Below, in pieces: positions 57,779 through 64,000 of a stretch of 64,000 nucleotides of DNA. Source of the stretch: Nocardioides sp. J54 (GTDB lineage: Bacteria > Actinomycetota > Actinomycetes > Propionibacteriales > Nocardioidaceae); the NCBI RefSeq assembly GCF_000519005.1, contig NZ_JAER01000006.1, positions 116,545 to 180,544 of the forward strand, given 5' to 3'. Positions within the stretch are counted from its first letter, which is position 1, and every line of letters starts with the position of its first letter. The translations under genes were made by a program, and so were the position numbers. Under the pieces are notes generated by a model. That model was not told where the DNA came from. It did not search any database and saw only the letters and a program-made list of their open reading frames with translations.

Positions 57779-60417
57779 TGGTTCAGCAGCAGTTCGACAC
57801 GGTCGACGTGGTGCGGCTCGAGGTCGAGACCGACCCGACGGGGTTGGCGAACCTGATCCAGAACCCGAACGGCGAGCTGGGCGGCTGGGGGTGGATCACC
57901 CCGGTCGCGGGTTCGGCGATGGAGGCCGTCACGGCGGGGTTGCGGTTCTCGGGTGTCGCGGGCGCGTCGTACTTCACGTCGGAGGCGATGCCTGTGACGG
58001 CCGGCCAGTACGTCGCGGCCCGCCTGTCCGGCCTGGGTGGTGTGGGGGTGACGCACGTCCGGGTGCGGTTCGAGTGGCTGGATCTGGACGGGGTGCTGTT
58101 GTCCTCGTCGGCGCAGTCGGCGTATCTGCCGGTGGTGTCGGCGAATGTGCAGTACGGCCCGCTGGTGGCGCCGGCGTCGACTGTGTTCGTGCGGTTGCGG
58201 GTCGACCTGTACGCGTCGAACACGGGCACGAACCCGGCGGGGGCGCACTCGTTCACGTTCGACCAGGTGACGGTGGCGAAGGCCGCGTCGACGGGCGAGT
58301 TCAACCGGGTACGGACCAACCTCGTGCCGAACCCGTCGTTCGAGGACGGCACAACCATCGGGTGGGTTGCGGGGCCCCAGACCTGGATCACGCCATACGC
58401 AGGGCCGCCGGCGCCTTGGGTGGGCGGGAGGCTGCTCGCTCTCGGCGTTGAGTCCGGGGCGCCTGCCGCTCTGTCGGCACAGACCGCACCCGGAACCGCG
58501 GGAATGCCTGTCACGCCGGGTCTCGGCTACGGGTTCCGGGCCATGCTGTTGATCCCGTGGGACGCCGAGCAGAGCCGCACCGGACTCGTCTCCGTCCGCT
58601 GGTACAACGCCTCGGGGGCGCTGATCATCGAGACCAAGCCGATCCCACAACCGGCCGTCGAGCCTGACGCCTGGCAGCTCTTCGAGGCCGGCGGACTGAT
58701 CGCACCGCCGTCCGCGGCCTACGCCGCGATCCACGTGTCCGTCAGCACGACACCGACTCAAGACTCGGCGTTCGTCGACGGCTTCCTGTTTGAGCGCACC
58801 AACAGCACCCCCGACGCCTACTTCGACGGCTCCACCCCCGACGCCCTCGGCTGGGATTACGCGTGGACCGGAACGCCCAACCAGTCCCCGTCCACGGCCA
58901 CCCTCAACGGCCTCTCCTACATCCCGCCCACGGAGTACCTCAACGTCCTCCCCGACTCCCACACCATCCGCGTCTCCCGCTCCGAGCTCAACGCCGGACA
59001 CCTCGACGCGACCATCCTGTCCAGCGCCCTCGACCCCTCGCAGTCGACCCTCATCCGTCCCGGACGGCGGGCACGCCTGACCGCGCTCGTCGACGGCCAG
59101 TGGGAGACCGTGATCGGTGGGAAGCTCCTCGAGGCGAACGTCACCTACGAGGTGAAGAACCCTGCGGTCCCGGACGAGAAGCGGGCGCGCATCGAGGTCA
59201 CCATCGTCGACCCCGCCCAGACCCTCGCGAACACCGGCCGCCCCGAAGGTGTCGCCACCATCGACGAGCTCCCCTACGTGCTCGAGGGCGCTGGGGTGCC
59301 GTGGTGTGTCAACGGGTCCGGCAACCAGGTCCCCGCGGCGGACGTCACCACCTACAACGAGGGCGCGAAGGCGCTCGACCAGGTCGCGCTGACCCGGGAC
59401 ACGCGGATCGGGTACGCGTGGATGAACCGGGTCGGCGTGCTGAACGTGTGGGACCGCGACCAGATCGCGTCCGGGTCGCCGGTCCTGCTGGACGAGGACG
59501 ACTACTCCGACATTGACCTGTCCTACTCCACGAAGGACTGCATCAACGAGGTCCAGATCACCGTCCAGTCCCTGGGTGCGGACGGGACGACGACGGAGAC
59601 CGTCTACGGCCCCTACGTGGACGGCGCCTCCATCGTCGAGTGGGGTCGGTACCGCAAGGAGTTCACCGTCACCGGCCTCGACTCCACCGAGGTCGACGCG
59701 TTGGCGGCAGCGATCCTCGCCGCAGCGGCCACCCCCCGCATCCGCGTCAACTCCCTGACCATCCCCCTCAACACGATCGCCCGCGTCGAGGCCCACGCAC
59801 TCCGGGACCTGTACGACGAAGTCCGCGTCGTGCTGACCTCGCTCGGCATCGACGAAGTCCTCCGCGTCACCGGCCTCGAGCACACCATCGCCACCAGCAA
59901 GTGGATGCTCCGCCTCGACTTCTCCGACGAGGGCGGTGTCGCTTCACCGACTGTCCAGCCGCCGGTGCAGTCCGGGATCCGGCCCGACGTCGGGGTGATC
60001 GAGCTGTTCGCCGGTTCGACCCCGCCGGCCGGGAAGCTGCTGTGCGACGGCACCTCCTACCCGGTGGCCGACTACCCGCACCTGTTCGCGGTCATCGGCT
60101 ACACGTTCGGCGGGTCGGGCGCGTTCTTCAACGTCCCCGACCTGACCGACCGGTTCCCGATCGGGTCGGGCACCAAGGCCCTCGGCACCACGGGCGGCTC
60201 ACCGACGAAGCCGATCCCCGCCCACACCCACGGCATCCCCGGCCAGTCGCCTGCCACGGCACGCACCTGGGCCTCGGGCACGTCGAGCACGAACGCGCCC
60301 GCGCTCGGCAACTACGACGGCCACAACCACGGCGGGTCCACCTCCGGCACCAGCGGTTCGGCCTTCGACGTCATGAACCCCTGGATCTCCCTCAACTTCG
60401 TCATCCGAGCAGCCTGA
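57778..60417 (+). CDS. Minor tail protein with two carbohydrate-binding-like modules and a collar domain
   Basis: 879 residues. Two beta-sandwich modules come first, each starting with an NPN/NPS turn (NLIQNPNGELGGWGW at about 16 and NLVPNPSFEDGT at about 181). A baseplate/minor-tail core follows (about 390-735). The last about 140 residues are a phage tail collar domain: GVIELFAGSTPPAGKLLCDG, YPHLFAVIGYTFGG, FFNVPDLTDRFPIGSG, ending in a His-rich receptor tip (IPAHTHGIPG, GHNHGG). It probably binds cell-surface glycan at adsorption. Confidence 0.82.
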   Translation: MVQQQFDTVDVVRLEVETDPTGLANLIQNPNGELGGWGWITPVAGSAMEAVTAGLRFSGVAGASYFTSEAMPVTAGQYVAARLSGLGGVGVTHVRVRFEWLDLDGVLLSSSAQSAYLPVVSANVQYGPLVAPASTVFVRLRVDLYASNTGTNPAGAHSFTFDQVTVAKAASTGEFNRVRTNLVPNPSFEDGTTIGWVAGPQTWITPYAGPPAPWVGGRLLALGVESGAPAALSAQTAPGTAGMPVTPGLGYGFRAMLLIPWDAEQSRTGLVSVRWYNASGALIIETKPIPQPAVEPDAWQLFEAGGLIAPPSAAYAAIHVSVSTTPTQDSAFVDGFLFERTNSTPDAYFDGSTPDALGWDYAWTGTPNQSPSTATLNGLSYIPPTEYLNVLPDSHTIRVSRSELNAGHLDATILSSALDPSQSTLIRPGRRARLTALVDGQWETVIGGKLLEANVTYEVKNPAVPDEKRARIEVTIVDPAQTLANTGRPEGVATIDELPYVLEGAGVPWCVNGSGNQVPAADVTTYNEGAKALDQVALTRDTRIGYAWMNRVGVLNVWDRDQIASGSPVLLDEDDYSDIDLSYSTKDCINEVQITVQSLGADGTTTETVYGPYVDGASIVEWGRYRKEFTVTGLDSTEVDALAAAILAAAATPRIRVNSLTIPLNTIARVEAHALRDLYDEVRVVLTSLGIDEVLRVTGLEHTIATSKWMLRLDFSDEGGVASPTVQPPVQSGIRPDVGVIELFAGSTPPAGKLLCDGTSYPVADYPHLFAVIGYTFGGSGAFFNVPDLTDRFPIGSGTKALGTTGGSPTKPIPAHTHGIPGQSPATARTWASGTSSTNAPALGNYDGHNHGGSTSGTSGSAFDVMNPWISLNFVIRAA

Positions 60418-60427
60418 GGAGTCCCCC

Positions 60428-60727
60428 GTGACCAGCGACCCAACGCCCCGCGAGCTGCTGATCCAGCTGCAGGCCGCCGTCGCACAGATCGACGCCCTCA
60501 CCGCGCGGCTCGACGGGCTGACGCAAACCCTCGCGTCGTCCTACGTGCCCCGCGGGGAGTACGCCGCACACCGCGAGGCCGACGACCGACGGTTCAAGGA
60601 GGTCGAAGGCGACCTCGCCGCGCAGGCAGGGTTCCGCCGGCAGGTCGCAGCCGGGTTCGCCGTCGGGTTCCTGCTCCTGCTCGCCACCGTGATCGGCACC
60701 CTCGCCCAAGTCCCCGGAGTCGGATGA
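60428..60727 (+). CDS. XhlA/holin-associated-like membrane protein
   Basis: 99 residues: a coiled coil ([22 protein letters not shown]) and a C-terminal helix ([17 protein letters not shown]). Resembles small tail or lysis-associated membrane proteins. GTG 60428. Confidence 0.6.
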   Translation: MTSDPTPRELLIQLQAAVAQIDALTARLDGLTQTLASSYVPRGEYAAHREADDRRFKEVEGDLAAQAGFRRQVAAGFAVGFLLLLATVIGTLAQVPGVG

Positions 60728-61383
60728 TGAAGACACCAGTCCCCTCCCGCCGCGCACTGGTCGCGCTCGCCTGGCTCGTCGCGCTCGCCGCGCTCGCCCT
60801 CGGCGCGTGGCTGGTCGGCGCCGTGACCACGCTCGGCGAGGAGAACCACCGTTTCGAGGAGCGCGACCGGCAGTCCCTCGCCGACCGTGAGGAGCTCCGC
60901 GAGCGTCTCGACCGCGAGGAGGCTGCGCTGGCGGCGCTGGCCGAGCAGCTGCGGCAGCTCGGCGAGGACCCCGTCGTCGAGCCGACCGACCCGCCGGCCA
61001 CGGACCGGCTCGTGCCGATCCCCGGGCCCCGTGGCCTGTCGTGCGTCGAGGAGCTCGGCCTGCGCCCGTGTCGCGGTGACCGTGGCGCCCCCGGCCCTCG
61101 TGGCAGCGACGGCGGCCGTGGTGCGCCCGGGGAAACCGGGGAGACCGGTGCGCAGGGTGAGCCCGGTCCCGCTGGTCCCGCCGGACCGGCTGGCAAGGAC
61201 GGCGCCCCCGGCCCCGCCGGCCCTCCGGGACCCCAGGGTCCCGCGGGGACAGCCAAGCCCGGCACCTACTCCTGCCCCGCCGGCGAGGTCATGACCGGCT
61301 TCACCGTCACCGCCGCCGGCGACGTCACCGTCACCTGCGCCCCGACCTTCTCCCCCGGCAACCCGAACGGAGCCCGCCGATGA
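60724..61383 (+). CDS. Membrane-anchored collagen-like protein
   Basis: 219 residues. An N-terminal helix ([21 protein letters not shown]), a coiled coil (about 35-80) and a Gly-X-Y collagen-type region (about 118-178, e.g. [32 protein letters not shown]) with a Cys-containing globular end ([14 protein letters not shown]). It may form a trimer on the virion or, if made by the lysogen, on the cell surface. Overlaps the genes on both sides by 4 bp. Confidence 0.75.
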
Positions 61384-62039
61384 CCTACCGTGCAGTCGGC
61401 ACCGACACGAGCGGCCGACCCATCCGCATGTCGCCCGTCTTCACCGACTGGTGGGACCTCTACGTCGACCGCCTCGGGTTCGTCCCGACCATCACCCAGG
61501 GCGGGTGGATGGGTGACCTCGCCGCGGCCCTGTCCAGCACGACCCACGACGGCGACGCGCTCGACCTGCGGGTCTGGGACCGCACCCAGAACCAGGTGCA
61601 GGCGATGGTCCGCGAGGCCCGCGCCCTCGGCGCCGCCGCGTGGCTCCGCGACCAGCGGCACGGCGGCTTCACCGACCCCCACGTCCACCTCGTCCCCGGC
61701 CGCTGGGCCCACCCCTCGGCGTCGGCGCTCCGCCAGTGGGACGCCTGCCGCAACGGCCGCGACGGACTCGCCTCCAACGGCCCCGACTACCACCCCTACC
61801 CCCTCGCCACCACACCACCGAAGGACGACCTCATGGCCGCAGCAGACGACATCCTGAAGGCGATCGACGCGCAGACGAAGGCGATCAACGCCCACACCGA
61901 CAAGCGGGTCGCCGAGCTGAAGAACCGCATCGACATCAGCCGCAACCGGATCCGCGAGGTGCTGGGCAGCAAGACGTCGAAGCTCGACGCGAACGACCGC
62001 GCGATCCTCGAGGCGATCCTGGCGGACGACGATGCGTGA
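61380..62039 (+). CDS. Endolysin, M15/VanY-like peptidase
   Basis: 219 residues. The LAS metallopeptidase pattern is visible: [13 protein letters not shown] (HxGxAxD) near residue 56 and DPHVHLVPG near 97 for the zinc ligands. The C-terminal 80 residues are a helical, probably oligomerising or cell-wall-binding tail ([15 protein letters not shown]). Cuts peptidoglycan cross-bridges. ATGA overlap. Confidence 0.75.
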   Translation: MTYRAVGTDTSGRPIRMSPVFTDWWDLYVDRLGFVPTITQGGWMGDLAAALSSTTHDGDALDLRVWDRTQNQVQAMVREARALGAAAWLRDQRHGGFTDPHVHLVPGRWAHPSASALRQWDACRNGRDGLASNGPDYHPYPLATTPPKDDLMAAADDILKAIDAQTKAINAHTDKRVAELKNRIDISRNRIREVLGSKTSKLDANDRAILEAILADDDA

Positions 62040-62745
62040 CACCGTCCTGCTGTTCGTCCTGCGGGTCGCGTTCGGCAACGTCCCGACGAAGGTCAAGGCC
62101 GCCGGCTGGGAAGGGTGCTTCCGCATCCTGAAGGCCCGCGGCGACGTCGTCGGGATCAACGAGGCCGGCAACTGGAGGGCGAAGCGGGTCTACGCCCGTC
62201 TCGCGAAGGCCGCCGGCTACGGGCGGTACGGGCTGTTCATCGGCCCCAACCCGATCTTCTGGGACCGTCGGGTCTACCGCCGCTACTCGGCCCGACAGGT
62301 GAGGCTCCACGACAGCGGGAAGGGCCGCCGGGCCCGCCTGTGGCCCGGGTTCAACGCCGCCCGGTACATGACCGTCGTCGTCCTGACACACCTCGACACC
62401 GGCCGCCTCGTGACGTTCATCAACCTGCACTTCGTCGCCCCGGGCCCGAAGGTCCCGGCGCGCTGGCGGGCAGCGATGCGGAACCGCTCGATCGCCCGCC
62501 TGCGGAAGATCGTCGCGCACCACCAGGCCGCCGGCCGCGACGTCGTCGTGTTCGGTGACGCGAACCGCCACGGCTTCCCCATCCCCGGCGCCGTGTGGCT
62601 GGACTCGAGCCGCCCCGACGTCCTCGCGATCGTCCCTGCCGACGACACCCGCCTCGGAGACACCACGGTCGAGCAGGTCCCTGCCCCGACCGACCACAAG
62701 CGCGTGGTGGCCGCCCGCGCCGAGCTGATTGGAGCAGCAGCATGA
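62032..62745 (+). CDS. Endonuclease/exonuclease/phosphatase-family protein in the lysis cassette
   Basis: 237 residues of the EEP (DNase I-like) fold: DVVGINEAGN with the metal glutamate, TFINLHFVAP, VVVFGDANRHG (GDxN) and the final TDHKRVVAAR with the catalytic Asp-His. It could be a DNase, a phosphodiesterase or a lipid phosphatase. A location between endolysin and holin is unusual for a nuclease and suggests export or host-DNA breakdown at lysis. Overlaps the endolysin by 8 bp. Confidence 0.75.
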   Translation: MRDTVLLFVLRVAFGNVPTKVKAAGWEGCFRILKARGDVVGINEAGNWRAKRVYARLAKAAGYGRYGLFIGPNPIFWDRRVYRRYSARQVRLHDSGKGRRARLWPGFNAARYMTVVVLTHLDTGRLVTFINLHFVAPGPKVPARWRAAMRNRSIARLRKIVAHHQAAGRDVVVFGDANRHGFPIPGAVWLDSSRPDVLAIVPADDTRLGDTTVEQVPAPTDHKRVVAARAELIGAAA

Positions 62746-62960
62746 AGAACCTCGCCCCCTACGCGAAGGCCCTCGTGGCCGCCGCCACCGCCGCCATCGC
62801 GTTCGCGATCCCCATCGTCGACGACGGCCTCAAGCCCTCCGAGGTGCTCGGCATCATCGGCGCCGGCCTCGCGGGCCTCGGGATCGTGTACGCCGTCCCG
62901 AACCGAACCGAGCCGAAGCACCGCGCCGAGCCCGGCCTCATCTACGGCGACGAGGTCTAG
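62742..62960 (+). CDS. Holin
   Basis: 72 residues with two short hydrophobic helices (LVAAATAAIAFAIPIV and VLGIIGAGLAGLGIVYAV) and a charged tail; typical actinophage holin. ATGA overlap. Confidence 0.78.
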   Translation: MKNLAPYAKALVAAATAAIAFAIPIVDDGLKPSEVLGIIGAGLAGLGIVYAVPNRTEPKHRAEPGLIYGDEV

Positions 62961-62962
62961 CC

Positions 62963-63124
62963 ATGTCGCCGTGGGCCGTGGCGCTCGAGGTCCCCGCCCT
63001 GCTCGTCGGGCCCCTCGTCTGCCGCGTCACCGGCCGACACCGCTGGCACGTCTGGCGCCACCACGCCGCCCCCACCCAGCGCATCTGCCTCCGCTGCGGC
63101 GGAACCGGGAAGGAGAACCGATGA
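62963..63124 (+). CDS. Small membrane/Cys peptide
   Basis: 53 residues: a hydrophobic start (WAVALEVPALLVGPLVC) and an ICLRCGGTG end. Similar short genes lie near actinophage lysis cassettes; role unknown. Confidence 0.55.
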   Translation: MSPWAVALEVPALLVGPLVCRVTGRHRWHVWRHHAAPTQRICLRCGGTGKENR

Positions 63125-64000
63125 GCACCTACCGAACCCTCACCGGCGACCTGCGGGACGTCGCCCGCACCGCCGAGGCCGACGTCACCGCCACCGTGCG
63201 CACCAACCAGGGCAACCGCGCCATCGTCGACCGCGACACCGGCCGCGTCTTCCTCCCCGGAACCTCCCACATCGACGTCCGCAGCAACGGCACCTTCCGC
63301 GTCGAGCTCCTCGACTCCCACTCCCCCGACACCAACGTCGACGGCCCCATCCAGTACGCCATCGACGTCCGCCACGCTGGCAAGCCGTGGACCAGCGGCT
63401 GGTTCGAGCTCACCGCCGACACCGACCTCGCCGACGTCGTCGCGGTCGACTTCATCCCCGCCACCCTCCTCGACGGCGTCGACGCAGCGCTGGCCGGCGA
63501 GCTCGCCAAACCCGACAGCGAATCCGGTGCCGCGGTCGACACCCGTGCAGCCGCGGTCGCGACGTCGGCAGCGGTGGTGGCCGCCGAGGCCGCCGTCGCA
63601 CCCCTCGCCACCGCCGTCGACGACCTCGCCGCCGACACCCTGCCCGACGCCGACGGCTGGCCCATCCACCTCTACGGCGCGTCCTACGCGGTGGTCAACC
63701 AGACCGCCGGCCCGTTCTTCACCCCCGGCGGCCACTACGCCCAGCTGCTCGCCGCGAAGGCCGCCGCCGGCGCCGTCACCTCCTACGGCGTCAACGGCCG
63801 CCGCGCCCTCGACGTCGCCCTCACCCTCCTCAACGGGCAGCCCATGTCCGGCATCACCGGCATCATCGCCGCCGGCAAGTGGCCCGGCACGGCAACCCGC
63901 TCCGGGCTGCTCGTCCACGACGCCCTCGGCAACGACGTCATGAACCAGGCCGCGATGAACGCCGCGTCGATCACCGTCGCCGCCATCACCGGCAGCGCCT
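63121..64000 (+). CDS. Tail fibre / SGNH-hydrolase-like receptor protein, cut by the window end
   Basis: At least 293 residues, no stop before the edge. The N-terminal about 125 residues (YRTLTGDLRDVARTAEADVTATV, ...GRVFLPGTSHIDVRSNGTFRVELLD) are a beta-sandwich typical of tail fibres. After a helical Ala-rich linker (about 140-175) comes IHLYGASYAVVN with a likely SGNH catalytic serine, then YAQLLAAKAAAGAVTSYGVNGRRALDVAL. It may deacylate host glycan. ATGA overlap with the previous gene. Confidence 0.7.
   Translation, partial: MSTYRTLTGDLRDVARTAEADVTATVRTNQGNRAIVDRDTGRVFLPGTSHIDVRSNGTFRVELLDSHSPDTNVDGPIQYAIDVRHAGKPWTSGWFELTADTDLADVVAVDFIPATLLDGVDAALAGELAKPDSESGAAVDTRAAAVATSAAVVAAEAAVAPLATAVDDLAADTLPDADGWPIHLYGASYAVVNQTAGPFFTPGGHYAQLLAAKAAAGAVTSYGVNGRRALDVALTLLNGQPMSGITGIIAAGKWPGTATRSGLLVHDALGNDVMNQAAMNAASITVAAITGSA

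Larger units (their letters stand above)
31808..64000. mobile_element. Prophage, left part (HK97-type siphovirus)
   Basis: From a short AT-richer border the region runs through integrase, immunity genes, a rightward early operon, terminase, head, tail and lysis genes in standard siphovirus order. The left boundary lies between the terminator at 31807 and the integrase start; the exact att core cannot be set because the right end is outside the window. No interrupted structural gene is seen, so the phage could be inducible. Confidence 0.88.

Overview
The window is high-GC actinobacterial DNA. Codon use, gene content and the style of the enzymes resemble Nocardioides or another member of the Nocardioidaceae; this is an inference from protein character, since no rRNA or other taxonomic marker is present. 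It divides into a chromosomal part (about 1-31807) and the left part of an integrated HK97-type siphovirus (about 31808-64000, continuing past the right edge). Chromosome, 1-11346: a 22-bp tandem repeat array, a deazaflavin (F420)-type nitroreductase-like gene, then an overlapping four-gene operon. The operon encodes a large adenylation/carrier/membrane-acyltransferase fusion followed by a complete ferric-iron ABC transporter (binding lipoprotein, permease, ATPase), and a DtxR/IdeR-like iron box lies just upstream of it. Next come a GAF-LuxR regulator divergent from a berberine-bridge-type FAD oxidoreductase, then an orphan LuxR-type regulator and a secreted lipoprotein. Chromosome, 11560-31742: an exopolysaccharide locus. 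One strand carries a polymerase (Wzy-like) fused to a Wzz-like tail, a CDP-alcohol phosphatidyltransferase, a GT2 glycosyltransferase and a secreted GH26-like hydrolase. The opposite strand carries a five-gene operon in which every junction is a 4-bp overlap: Wzz-like co-polymerase, Wzx flippase, sulfotransferase, methyltransferase and sugar-kinase-like phosphotransferase. Then follow a membrane histidine kinase/NarL-type regulator pair, a PssD/PssE (Alg14/Alg13-like) glycosyltransferase pair, the priming sugar transferase, and a large secreted PKD-domain protein. Together these predict a surface polysaccharide that is primed, extended, flipped, polymerised and decorated with sulfate, methyl and possibly phosphate. 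An AT-rich motif of the type CCC(A/G)-ATTT/AATT-GGG recurs in the upstream regions across the locus. Prophage, 31808 to the end: a tyrosine integrase with short repeats beside it, an ImmA/IrrE-like peptidase, an unusual tRNA-like RNA with its own promoter, and a leftward repressor/HNH-like pair facing a rightward early operon across a region with four copies of a GGCAAAC motif. The early operon is a chain of about 30 small genes, most of them joined by ATGA/GTGA overlaps. It carries an antirepressor, an excisionase-like protein, a YqaJ exonuclease, a cytosine DNA methyltransferase with a second gene nested in another frame, RusA, a replication-like gene and HNH genes. Late genes follow in standard order: terminase (with an N-terminal HNH-like part), portal, protease, capsid, connectors, tail tube, tail chaperones with a -1 frameshift site, tape measure, tail/collar protein, a collagen-like protein, endolysin, an EEP-family nuclease, holin, and a receptor-type SGNH protein cut by the window end. 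The portal and capsid genes each have a matching palindrome plus repeat-rich leader upstream.
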